Positions 55,293-63,326 of a stretch of DNA of 64,000 nt are shown piece by piece. Every line of letters begins with the position of its first letter. Within the stretch, counting starts at the first letter, position 1. The stretch comes from Roseateles sp. YR242. GTDB taxonomy: Bacteria; Pseudomonadota; Gammaproteobacteria; Burkholderiales; Burkholderiaceae_C. The notes beneath the pieces were generated by a model. It ran no database searches. It was not told where the DNA came from and saw only the letters and a program-made list of their open reading frames with translations. A program made the position numbers and the translations under genes. Where the stretch lies: positions 124,001-188,000 of the forward strand of contig NZ_FOAV01000006.1 in the NCBI RefSeq assembly GCF_900109745.1. The letters run 5' to 3'.

Positions 55293-55994
55293 TCAGGCTG
55301 CAGAGCGGATGGTGCGCTTTTCAATGCGCTTTTCGGGATGGGGGTTGTGCACGATGCGATGCACATAGATGCCAGGCAGGTGGATGGCGTCCGGGTCCAG
55401 GTCGCCCACGTTCACCACCTGCTCCACCTCCACCACCGTGACCTTGCCCGCCATGGCGCAAGCCGGATTGAAGTTGCGCGCGGTGCGCCGGAAGATGAGG
55501 TTGCCGCTCTTGTCCGCCACATGGGCCTTGACCAGGGCCACATCCGGATTGAGCGCTCGTTCCATCACGTAGGCATGGCCATCGAATTCGCGGATCTCCT
55601 TGCCTTGCGCCACCAGCGTTCCCACCCCGGTGCGGGTGAAGAAGGCGGGGATGCCGGCGCCACCTGCACGCAGCTTCTCCGCCAGGGTGCCCTGCGGGGT
55701 GAACTCGAGTTCCAGCTCGCCAGCCAGGTACTGGCGCTCGAATTCCTTGTTCTCACCCACGTAGCTGGAGATCATCTTGCGGATCTGGCGGGTCTCCAGC
55801 AGTTGGCCCAGGCCGAAGCCGTCCACGCCCGCATTGTTGGAAATGACGGACAACCCCTTCACGCCGCTGTCACGCAGTGCCTTGATCAGGGCCTCCGGAA
55901 TGCCGCACAACCCGAAGCCGCCCACGGCCATGAGCTGGCCGTCCTGGACGATGCCCTCCAGCGCGGCTTCGGCGCTGGGATATAGCTTGTTCAT
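55293..55994 (-). CDS. scoA: 3-oxoacid CoA-transferase, subunit A
   Basis: A 233-residue subunit with the family blocks [59 protein letters not shown] and, at the end, [20 protein letters not shown]. It binds the CoA moiety and pairs with scoB. The ATG at 55994 follows CAGGAGAC at good distance; a TTG one codon earlier is unlikely. It is divergent from a PAS-LuxR regulator, and the shared gap has a near-perfect 20-bp palindrome that may control both. Confidence 0.94.
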   Translation of the reverse strand: MNKLYPSAEAALEGIVQDGQLMAVGGFGLCGIPEALIKALRDSGVKGLSVISNNAGVDGFGLGQLLETRQIRKMISSYVGENKEFERQYLAGELELEFTPQGTLAEKLRAGGAGIPAFFTRTGVGTLVAQGKEIREFDGHAYVMERALNPDVALVKAHVADKSGNLIFRRTARNFNPACAMAGKVTVVEVEQVVNVGDLDPDAIHLPGIYVHRIVHNPHPEKRIEKRTIRSAA

Positions 55995-56030
55995 CAATGT
56001 CTCCTGGTTTCACCACCGCCGAAAAGCGTA

Positions 56031-56064
56031 CTACGTAAGCGCTTAGGTAGCGGGTACGTAGAAT
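56031..56064. promoter_or_regulatory. 20-bp near-perfect palindrome between scoA and its divergent LuxR-type regulator
   Basis: CTACGTAAGCGCTTAGGTAG (56031-56050) is symmetric except for one position in each half. A further TACGTA lies at 56055-56060 and runs into a TAGAAT box (56059-56064) suited to the regulator gene, so the palindrome covers that promoter's -35 region. It is 37 bases before the scoA start. Likely an operator for the adjacent regulator. Confidence 0.6.
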
Positions 56065-56124
56065 TGACTAACCGCCAAGCTGCGTCGCTCGCCTCCCTCC
56101 TCACGCCCTGCCGCAGGCCCACAC

Positions 56125-56676
56125 ATGCCGCTGGACTACCGTACCGCGTTTGACCTCGCCCCGATCGGACTGGTCATTTCCGAAAACCGCCTGATCCAGG
56201 ACTGCAATCGGCAGTTGCTGGCCATCTTCGGCGTGGAGCGCGATCAGCTCATCGGCCGCAGCTTCGCCCTGCTCTATCCCAGCCCGGTGGAATTCGAGCG
56301 CACCGGCGAGCGCATCATCGCCAGCCTCGATGCCAACGGCTATTACGCCGATGAGCGCGTCATGAAGCGGGTGGGCGGGCCGCGTGCCGGCGAGCTGTTC
56401 TGGTGCCACGTCTCCGGCCGCGCACTGGACCCGGCGCAGCCGCATGCCAGCGGTATCTGGAGCTTCGAGGACCTGTCGGCACGCCGCCAACTCAAGGCCG
56501 AGCTGACACCGCGCGAGCGGGAGATCGCCGCGCTTCTGATCGAGGGGCTGACCAGCAAGCTGATCGGCCGCAAGCTCGGCGTGAGCCCACGCACGGTGGA
56601 TGTCTACCGCGCTCGCCTGATGAAGAAATACGGTGCCGCGAGTACCCCGGACCTCGTCCATCGCCTGTTGATGTAG
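56125..56676 (+). CDS. PAS-LuxR transcriptional regulator, divergent from scoAB
   Basis: A 183-residue one-component regulator. Residues about 5-115 form a PAS domain (YRTAFDLAPIGLVISENRLI, DCNRQLLAIFGVERDQLIGR), followed directly by a LuxR helix-turn-helix (LTPREREIAALLIEGLTSK, LGVSPRTVDVYRARLMKKY). There is no receiver domain. Divergent placement beside scoAB across a palindromic gap suggests that it controls ketone-body utilisation, sensing a small ligand through the PAS domain; this is inference from position. Confidence 0.86.
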   Translation: MPLDYRTAFDLAPIGLVISENRLIQDCNRQLLAIFGVERDQLIGRSFALLYPSPVEFERTGERIIASLDANGYYADERVMKRVGGPRAGELFWCHVSGRALDPAQPHASGIWSFEDLSARRQLKAELTPREREIAALLIEGLTSKLIGRKLGVSPRTVDVYRARLMKKYGAASTPDLVHRLLM

Positions 56677-56935
56677 CCCCTCCGGCGCGATTCCAGGCTC
56701 GTCGTGGCGCGGGAATAACGATTTCCGGGGCGGGCGACGCACGGTTTCAATCTCTGACAGATGCGCGCAAACCCCGATCAACACGGGCTTTCCTCAAGAC
56801 CTGGCCCCGGATGTGCGATTTCATCGTGCTTTCATCGTGCGTTTGCGGGGCAACCCGGAGATGCACAGGCCATTTCTCTTGCACAATACGCAGCGTCCGG
56901 TGACACGCCGGGCTTAACTTGCAAGAGTCAATCGA

Positions 56936-57280
56936 ATGAACAAGACCGAACTGATCGAACACCTGGCTTCCAAGCACGAACTGACCAAGGCCGAATCCGG
57001 CCGCATCCTGGAAACGCTGCTGGACGCCGTGGTCACTACGGTGAAGAAGGGTGGCCAAGTCTCCATCCCGGGCTTCGGCTCCTTCAAGCAGCACGCTCGT
57101 GCCGCCCGTACCGGCGTGAACCCCTCCACCGGCGACAAGATCAAGATCGCCGCTGCCAAGCTGCCCAAGTTCACCCCGGGCGCTGGCTTCAAGGCCGCCG
57201 TGGACCCCAAGGCTGCTGCCCGCAAGGCTGCTGCCAAGCCGGCCGCCAAGCCCGCTGCCAAGAAGGCCGCCAAGAAGTAA
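56936..57280 (+). CDS. HU-family DNA-binding protein with Lys/Ala tail
   Basis: A 114-residue nucleoid protein. The HU core (residues 1-88) is recognised from MNKTELIEHLASKHELTKAE, KKGGQVSIPGFGSFKQHARA and the DNA-binding arm region ARTGVNPSTGDKIKIAAAKL. The last 25 residues are a PAKK/AAKP-type basic tail like that of eukaryotic H1 and of some Bordetella/Burkholderiales HU-like proteins, expected to bind DNA non-specifically. It is monocistronic with a strong terminator. Confidence 0.93.
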   Translation: MNKTELIEHLASKHELTKAESGRILETLLDAVVTTVKKGGQVSIPGFGSFKQHARAARTGVNPSTGDKIKIAAAKLPKFTPGAGFKAAVDPKAAARKAAAKPAAKPAAKKAAKK

Positions 57281-57326
57281 TTCTGGCTTCCGCCTGAAGA
57301 CCACCCGGAGACCCGGGGGGTCTTCC

Positions 57327-57358
57327 AACAAACCCGGCTTCGGCCGGGTTTGTTTTTT
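57327..57358 (+). terminator. Strong terminator after the HU-family gene
   Basis: A perfect 12-bp stem AACAAACCCGGC (57327-57338) and GCCGGGTTTGTT (57343-57354) with a TTCG tetraloop and a T tail. It ends 17 bases before the next gene's start codon. Confidence 0.92.
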
Positions 57359-57375
57359 GCTCCTACAGTTGCTGC

Positions 57376-59337
57376 ATGTCCGCCACGTCGCTTCGCGTGC
57401 TGTCGCTCATCCCGCCGATGACGCAGCTCAACACGCCCTACCCGTCCACCGCCTACCTGACCGGGTTCCTGCGCTCACGCGGCCAGCCTGCCGCCCAGCG
57501 CGATCTGGCGCTGGCACTGGTGCTGCGCCTGTTCTCCCGCGAGGGGCTTCAGCGCATCCTCGCAGCCGTGCAGGCCATCCCCGCCCATGAGCGCGGCCCC
57601 GCCTCCACCCATTTCGTGCAGGACTTCGAGCGGTACTTTTCCACGATCTCGGCCACCATTGCGTTCTTGCAGGGCCGCGACACCACGTTGGCACACCGCA
57701 TCAATACGCGCGGTTTCCTGCCTGAGGGCGCCCGCTTCCAGTCCCTGGACGTGTACGTCTCCGAAGAAGGGGAAGATCCCTTGGCATGGGCGTTCGGCGC
57801 GCTTGGCCTGCAGGACCGTGCCCGCCACCTGGCCACGCTCTACCTGAACGACCTGGCCGATGTGCTGCGCGAGTCCGTCGACGAACGCTTTGAATTCGTC
57901 CGCTATGCCGAGCAACTGGCCACCAGCCAGCCCACCTTCGACCCGCTGCATGACGCGCTGCAGGCACCCGCCAACCTGGTGGACGAGTTGCTGGAGCAAC
58001 TGACCCTGCAGGCGCTGGAGGAAGAACAGCCGGACGTGGTGCTGCTGTCCGTGCCCTTCCCGGGTGCGGTTTATGCGGCACTGCGCATCGGGCAAACCAT
58101 CAAGCGGGCCCGGCCGGGCCTGCCGGTGGTGCTGGGCGGGGGCTTTGTGAACACCGAACTGCGCGAGCTCACCGAAACGCGCCTGTTCGATTACGTGGAC
58201 TTCGTGACGCTGGACGCAGGCGAGCGCCCCTTGCTGGCCTTGCTGGAGCATCTGGCGGGCCGTCGGGGGCCGCAGCGGCTGGTGAGAACTTTCCTGCGCA
58301 GCAACGCAGCGGCTGGGGAAGACACTGGCGCACACGCTGGCGAAGGCGGCACCGGTGGCAGCACCCCCACCGTGCGCTACGTCAATTTTGCCGAGCCGGA
58401 TGTGCCCTTCGAGGATGTGGGAACGCCCACCTGGGACGGCCTGCCCCTGGGCAGCTACCTGTCCCTGCTGGACATGCTCAACCCCATGAACCGGCTCTGG
58501 AGCGATGGCCGCTGGAACAAACTGACGGTAGCGCACGGCTGCTACTGGAAGAAATGCAGTTTCTGCGACATCACGCTGGACTACATCTCCCGCTACGAAG
58601 CCGCATCGGCCAAAACGCTGGTGGATCGCATCGAAGCCATCGTGCAAGAAACCGGCCAGACCGGCTTTCACTTCGTGGACGAAGCCGCCCCTCCCAAGGT
58701 GCTGCGGGCCCTGGCGCAGGAATTGATCGACCGAGGTGTCTCCATCAGTTGGTGGGGCAATGTGCGCTTCGAGAAGACCTTCACCCCGGAGCTATGCCAA
58801 TTGCTGGCCGACAGCGGCTGCATCGCCATCAGCGGCGGCCTGGAGGTGGCCTCGGACCGCCTGCTCAAGCTGATGCAAAAAGGGGTCTCGGTGGAGCAGG
58901 TGGCCCGCGTGACCCGCGCTTTCACCGAGTCCGGCATCCTGGTGCATGCCTATCTGATGTATGGCTTCCCCACGCAGACCGTGCAGGACACCGTGGATGC
59001 GCTGGAATACGTGCGCCAGCTCTTCGAGAATGGCTGCATCCAGAGCGGCTTCTTCCACCGCTTTGCGTGCACGGTGCATTCACCGGTCGGCCAGGACCCG
59101 GGAGCCTTCGGGGTGGAACTGCTGCCGTTGCCGCCCTCCCCGTTCGCGAAGAACGACGTGGGCTTCATCGACCCCACCGGCACGGACCACGATGCCATGG
59201 GGGATGCGCTCAAGAAGGCGCTCTACAACTTCATGCACGGCATCGGGCTGGAGCAGGACGTGCGACGCTGGTTCAGCGTGCGCGTGTCCAAACCGAAGGT
59301 GGCCAGGGACTTCATCGCCAAGGCATTGGGCGCCTGA
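57376..59337 (+). CDS. B12-binding-domain radical SAM protein
   Basis: A 653-residue protein. The N-terminal half (to about residue 300) has a Rossmann-like cobalamin-binding fold (PDVVLLSVPFPGAVYAALRIG, LPVVLGGGFVNTELRE). The radical SAM domain begins near residue 380; the cluster motif is GCYWKKCSFCD, with Cys389, Cys394 and Cys397, a CX4CX2C spacing in place of CX3CX2C. Further markers are FHFVDEAAPPKVLRAL, WWGNVRFEKTF and ISGGLEVASDRLL. The product is unknown; members of this superfamily methylate or rearrange unactivated carbons. It sits alone, 17 bases after the HU terminator, so its promoter probably overlaps that terminator or read-through occurs. Confidence 0.87.
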   Translation: MSATSLRVLSLIPPMTQLNTPYPSTAYLTGFLRSRGQPAAQRDLALALVLRLFSREGLQRILAAVQAIPAHERGPASTHFVQDFERYFSTISATIAFLQGRDTTLAHRINTRGFLPEGARFQSLDVYVSEEGEDPLAWAFGALGLQDRARHLATLYLNDLADVLRESVDERFEFVRYAEQLATSQPTFDPLHDALQAPANLVDELLEQLTLQALEEEQPDVVLLSVPFPGAVYAALRIGQTIKRARPGLPVVLGGGFVNTELRELTETRLFDYVDFVTLDAGERPLLALLEHLAGRRGPQRLVRTFLRSNAAAGEDTGAHAGEGGTGGSTPTVRYVNFAEPDVPFEDVGTPTWDGLPLGSYLSLLDMLNPMNRLWSDGRWNKLTVAHGCYWKKCSFCDITLDYISRYEAASAKTLVDRIEAIVQETGQTGFHFVDEAAPPKVLRALAQELIDRGVSISWWGNVRFEKTFTPELCQLLADSGCIAISGGLEVASDRLLKLMQKGVSVEQVARVTRAFTESGILVHAYLMYGFPTQTVQDTVDALEYVRQLFENGCIQSGFFHRFACTVHSPVGQDPGAFGVELLPLPPSPFAKNDVGFIDPTGTDHDAMGDALKKALYNFMHGIGLEQDVRRWFSVRVSKPKVARDFIAKALGA

Positions 59338-59493
59338 GCGCCGGGACAGGGATCCGGCTTGGCACCAGGCTATAGGAAGGCCCTGATCAGAGCGGATGGC
59401 CCGGACCAGGGACCGTGCATCAAGGCGGCGCCATCCCGGCGCCTGCTTCTGCTTCCAGGCCCAGCGATCGGGCCTAGCGATCAGGCCTGGTGA

Positions 59494-60192
59494 TCAAGCC
59501 ACAGCCGACAGCGAACTGCTACCCGTGCCGGATGCTCCCGATGTGCCGGCCGTGGTGGCGGCGCTGCTCGACGAGCTGTTCAGCAGCGCCAGATAACCAT
59601 CCGCCAGACGCTGCAGCATGGCCTGCGCCTGGCTGCTGTCGCTGGTCGCGCTGGCCTCCTGCGGCGGCGGACCCGGCGGAGGCCCCTCAGGCGGCGGCCC
59701 AGGGGGCGGGCCGTCCGGCTTCGAGAGTTCATCCTCCAGCGCCTGCTTGAAGGCATCCACCTCCGCGCTGCTGACGGTACCGTCGTTGTCGGTGTCCAGC
59801 GCGTCGATCAGGGCCTGCGAGGCCGAACTCGCGCTGGTGGTGCTGTCAGTGCTGTCAGTGCTGTCAGTGCTGTCAGTGCTGTCAGCACTGCCCGTGCTGC
59901 TGGCGCTGCTGGTGGCATCGATGGTCGAGTCGTCGTCCGTCTCGTCGTCGCTCTCACTGTCCGTGCTGCTTGCAGCGAACTGCTGCGTGCTCATGAACAT
60001 CATGAACTCCGGCGGCGGGCCAGGGGGTGGCCCCGGCGGCGGCCCTTGCGGAGCATCCGTCTCCTCGGTCGACGTCTCGCTGCTTTGCGTGATGGTGGTG
60101 CTCTCGGTCGTGGCTGAACTGCCGTTGACGTTGAGGCGCTGGCTGATGCGCGTTGCGCTCCAGCTGCCGCCATACGATGAAACCACGTTCAT
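59494..60192 (-). CDS. EF-hand protein with polyproline and Ser/Thr/Asp repeats
   Basis: A 232-residue low-complexity protein. Order: a Ser/Thr-rich start (VVSSYGGSWSATRISQRLNV), a GPPPGPPPGPPPEF polyproline block, an acidic stretch with repeated STD triplets, a canonical EF-hand loop DTDNDGTVSSAEVDAF (about residue 138), a second GPPPGPPPEGPPPGPPP block and a Ser/Ala tail. The EF-hand should bind calcium. There is no cleavable signal peptide, so if it is exported it must use another route. The ATG at 60192 has an excellent ribosome site (GGAGGG). Similar EF-hand/polyproline proteins exist in plant-associated bacteria; no role is established here. Confidence 0.75.
   Translation of the reverse strand: MNVVSSYGGSWSATRISQRLNVNGSSATTESTTITQSSETSTEETDAPQGPPPGPPPGPPPEFMMFMSTQQFAASSTDSESDDETDDDSTIDATSSASSTGSADSTDSTDSTDSTDSTTSASSASQALIDALDTDNDGTVSSAEVDAFKQALEDELSKPDGPPPGPPPEGPPPGPPPQEASATSDSSQAQAMLQRLADGYLALLNSSSSSAATTAGTSGASGTGSSSLSAVA
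59841..59885. repeat. Five perfect 9-bp tandem repeats in the EF-hand protein gene
   Basis: Unit TGCTGTCAG at 59841-59849, 59850-59858, 59859-59867, 59868-59876 and 59877-59885. On the minus strand each encodes Asp-Ser-Thr. The copies are identical, which points to recent expansion. Confidence 0.9.
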
Positions 60193-60465
60193 CTTTTCCC
60201 TCCTTGCGGTGAACGGGATGGACCGTGATCCGCACCGCGTCCGGACCCGCCATCCCCCAGACCTTGTTTCGGCTGGGGTTATCGGGAGTGAATGGCGACT
60301 TTGTAGGCGGCTTTTGTCAACCTTGACACAAGCAGCCTTCAAAACCACCGAGAGCGCCACCAGCGCCGAGCCAGTGACACACCGGGCCCCTGCTTGGTGC
60401 AGCCTGTGCGCCCAGCAACACAACGGCGCGCAGAGCAGCGCGATCAGGGCCCGCCCAGTCGTGCG

Positions 60466-61173
60466 TCAACGCAGGGGGGGATCGAACAGATAACCGACGC
60501 CGCGGACCGTGCGAATCAGCGGCGAGCTCGGATCGTCATTCAATTTCTGGCGCAGGCGCGAGACCATCAGGTCAACACTGCGCTCCAGCGCAGTCACACC
60601 GTCGCCGCGCGCCAGGTGCAAAAGCTCCTGACGCTGCAACACGCTGTGCGGGCGCTCCAGGAAGGCACGCAGGAGCTTGTATTCGCTCTGGGAGAGCACC
60701 ACGCAGAAGCCACCGGGCCCCGAGAGCCGGCGGGTCATGGGCTCCAGCCGGAAGCGGCCAAACATCAGCACCTCGGCCGGATCACCTTCGCGGGGACGCA
60801 GCAGCGACTTGATCCGGGCCTGCAGCTCACGCGGCTCGCCGTCCTTGGGAGCTACCGCGTCCGCACCGCGCTCCAGGGCCAGCACACGCTCCAGCGTGCT
60901 GTCGTGTTGCAGCAGCACGATCACTGGCAGGCGTGAACGCTGGCGCAGGCGGGTCAGCGCGGACCAGCCGGCTTCACGGGCATCACTGGGATCCAGCAGG
61001 CACAGGTCTACCGGCAACAGGGGGATGCGATCCAGCAAGGCAGGTTCACTGCTGTCGGTCACGCGGTATCCCCAGGCCCGCAGCAGCGCGGCGCAGCGCA
61101 GCCGCGCATGGCTGTCAGGGTCCAGCAGCAGCAGGTGCGTACCGGTGGCGGGATCGGGGAAAGGGGAACTCAT
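60466..61173 (-). CDS. OmpR-family winged-helix response regulator
   Basis: A 235-residue DNA-binding regulator. A receiver domain covers residues about 12-125 (LLLLDPDSHARLRCAALLRA; phospho-acceptor Asp probably in VDLCLLDPSD; Lys in ADAVAPKDG), followed by a winged-helix effector domain (FGRFRLEPMTRRLSG, LSQSEYKLLRAFLERPHSVL, RTVRGVGYLF). The acidic pocket at the receiver start is reduced to LDPD, so phosphorylation may be atypical. No partner kinase is adjacent. I start at the ATG at 61173. It is transcribed toward the EF-hand gene, separated by 273 bases. Confidence 0.87.
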   Translation of the reverse strand: MSSPFPDPATGTHLLLLDPDSHARLRCAALLRAWGYRVTDSSEPALLDRIPLLPVDLCLLDPSDAREAGWSALTRLRQRSRLPVIVLLQHDSTLERVLALERGADAVAPKDGEPRELQARIKSLLRPREGDPAEVLMFGRFRLEPMTRRLSGPGGFCVVLSQSEYKLLRAFLERPHSVLQRQELLHLARGDGVTALERSVDLMVSRLRQKLNDDPSSPLIRTVRGVGYLFDPPLR

Positions 61174-61449
61174 TGTCAGCAGGCACAAGTGGTTACTGGC
61201 CTAAGACTATGCCGACAGAATCGTTTTAAGAGGCGGAACTGAGCCCCTCTCACAGCGCTTTTTACGCTCGCTTTACGAGAGTGATACACGGTTGCGTGCG
61301 CCGACAAAATCACGGTGTGCGGGACACAAAATCTGGGCGATTCGTAGACATTCGTGGGTGAATGGCGGCGCATGTGCGCCCCGTCCGTGGACCCTGTGTG
61401 AAATTGCCACCGCTGATGCGCACACCATCCTCGCCGAGCCCTCACCGGC

Positions 61450-61512
61450 GGGACAGTGGTCCGCGCTCGGCTACAATGCACGCCATTGCCACGGCCACAG
61501 TCTTGCCGTGGC
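61450..61512 (+). promoter_or_regulatory. Candidate promoter and 5' hairpin of the DEAD-box helicase gene
   Basis: GGGACA (61450-61455), a 16-base spacer and TACAAT (61472-61477) would start RNA near 61484. The first thing transcribed is a perfect 7-bp hairpin, GCCACGG (61488-61494) and CCGTGGC (61506-61512). The leader would be about 165 bases. The rest of the 475-base gap between the regulator and helicase genes (61174-61648) shows no gene. Confidence 0.45.
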
Positions 61513-61648
61513 TTGATGTATTGAGCGCATGGTCGGCCACGCCTGACCCCACCTCTCACAGCGATCTCCACAGCAGCCGAAGACTGGCACCTCCTCACGG
61601 GACGGTGTGCTGCACAAGCCCTGCGTGGGCAACACAATAAAGCAGCCT

Positions 61649-63277
61649 ATGAGTTTTGATGCACTGGGACTCTCCCAGCCCCTGCTTCGTGCCATTGCCG
61701 AAGTTGGATATTCCTCCCCCACTCCCATCCAGAGCCAAGCCATTCCCGCCGTCCTCAGTGGCGGCGACCTGATGGCCGGCGCACAGACCGGCACCGGCAA
61801 GACCGCCGGTTTCACGCTCCCCTTGCTGGAGCGGCTCTCCACCGGCAAGCCGGTCCGTGATGCACGCGGCCGTCTGGCCGTGCGCGCCCTGGTGCTCACC
61901 CCCACCCGTGAACTCGCCGCCCAGGTCGAGGAAAGTGTGCGCACGTATGGCAAGTACCTGCCGCTGACCAGCATGGTCATGTTCGGTGGTGTGGGCATGC
62001 AGCCGCAAATCGACAAGCTGCGCAAGGGCGTGGACATCCTCGTGGCCACCCCCGGCCGCCTGCTCGATCACGCTCAGCAAGGCACGCTGGACCTCTCGCA
62101 CGTCGAAATTCTCGTGCTGGACGAAGCCGACCGCATGCTGGACATGGGCTTCATCCATGACATCAAGAAGGTGCTGGCCCTGCTGCCGAAGAAGAAGCAG
62201 AGCCTGCTGTTCTCGGCCACCTTCAGCGACGAGATCAAGGCCCTGGCCGACCGCCTGCTGGACAAGCCGGGCCTGATCGAAGTGGCGCGTCGCAACGCCA
62301 CGGCCGACACCATCGCGCAGAAGATCCACCCGGTGGACCGCGACAAGAAGAAGGAACTGCTGGCGCACCTGATCCGCCAGCATGACTGGCACCAGGTGCT
62401 GGTCTTCACCCGCATGAAGCACGGCGCGAACCGCCTGGCCGAGTTCCTGGACAAGCAGGGCATCACCGCCATGGCCATCCACGGCAACAAGAGCCAGGGT
62501 GCACGCACCAAGGCGCTGGCCGAGTTCAAGAGTGGCGACCTGCAAGTGCTGGTGGCCACCGACATCGCGGCCCGTGGCATCGACATCGACCAACTGCCCC
62601 ACGTCGTCAACTACGAGTTGCCCAACGTCGCGGAAGACTACGTGCACCGTATCGGGCGTACCGGCCGTGCTGGCGCGCAGGGTGAAGCCCTGTCGCTGGT
62701 GTGCGTGGACGAAGAAGGTTTCCTGCGCGACATCCAGAAGCTGATCAAGCGCGAAATTCCGCGTGAGGTGGTGCCGGGCTTCGAACCGGACCCGAACGCC
62801 AAGCCGGAACCCATCGTGATGGGCCGTATGGTGCTCAACGGTGGCGTCGGCAGGTCCGGCGGCTCGCCACGTCCGAGCGGTGGTGGCGGTGGCCAACGTC
62901 GCGGCGGTGGTGGCGGTGGTGGTCGCGAAGGCGGCCGGGCCGGTGCGGCGGGCGGCCAGGGCCGCTCGGGCGGCGGTCAAGGTGGTCAAAGTGGTCAAAG
63001 TGGTCAAGGCGGTCGTCCGCAGGCACAGGGCCAGGGTCACGGCGCTGGCAATGGCGGCGGCCAAGGTCGCGCTGGTGGTCAGGGCGGTCGTCCGGCGGGT
63101 GGTGGTGGCGGTGCGCCGTCGGGCCGCTCCGGTGGTGGCCATCAAGGCCAATCCCGCAGCCAGGGGCAAGGGCAAGGCCAGGGACAGCAACGCCAAGGCG
63201 ATCGCCGTCCCTCGTCGGGCAACGGTGGTGGCCGTCCGGCCGGTGGCGCGTTGACGCGCCCCAAGCCGTCCAACTGA
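61649..63277 (+). CDS. rhlE: DEAD-box ATP-dependent RNA helicase, RhlE type
   Basis: A 542-residue RNA helicase that remodels structured RNA, for example during ribosome assembly or in the cold. All motifs are present: Q motif [13 protein letters not shown], motif [17 protein letters not shown], motif [13 protein letters not shown], and motif [12 protein letters not shown]. The core ends near residue 390. The last 150 residues are a Gly/Arg/Gln-rich disordered tail, part of which arose from a 9-bp tandem repeat (62972-63007). I start at the ATG at 61649, the RhlE-type [20 protein letters not shown]. Confidence 0.94.
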   Translation: MSFDALGLSQPLLRAIAEVGYSSPTPIQSQAIPAVLSGGDLMAGAQTGTGKTAGFTLPLLERLSTGKPVRDARGRLAVRALVLTPTRELAAQVEESVRTYGKYLPLTSMVMFGGVGMQPQIDKLRKGVDILVATPGRLLDHAQQGTLDLSHVEILVLDEADRMLDMGFIHDIKKVLALLPKKKQSLLFSATFSDEIKALADRLLDKPGLIEVARRNATADTIAQKIHPVDRDKKKELLAHLIRQHDWHQVLVFTRMKHGANRLAEFLDKQGITAMAIHGNKSQGARTKALAEFKSGDLQVLVATDIAARGIDIDQLPHVVNYELPNVAEDYVHRIGRTGRAGAQGEALSLVCVDEEGFLRDIQKLIKREIPREVVPGFEPDPNAKPEPIVMGRMVLNGGVGRSGGSPRPSGGGGGQRRGGGGGGGREGGRAGAAGGQGRSGGGQGGQSGQSGQGGRPQAQGQGHGAGNGGGQGRAGGQGGRPAGGGGGAPSGRSGGGHQGQSRSQGQGQGQGQQRQGDRRPSSGNGGGRPAGGALTRPKPSN

Positions 63278-63326
63278 TCCAGGGCATCTCCGGGCCGACG
63301 GAGCGCGGCATACTTTTGGCCAAGCC

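Noticed and set aside
59841-59885. Regular direct repeats considered as a CRISPR array
   Set aside because: Units are 9 bp with no spacers and encode Asp-Ser-Thr in frame; no cas genes are present.
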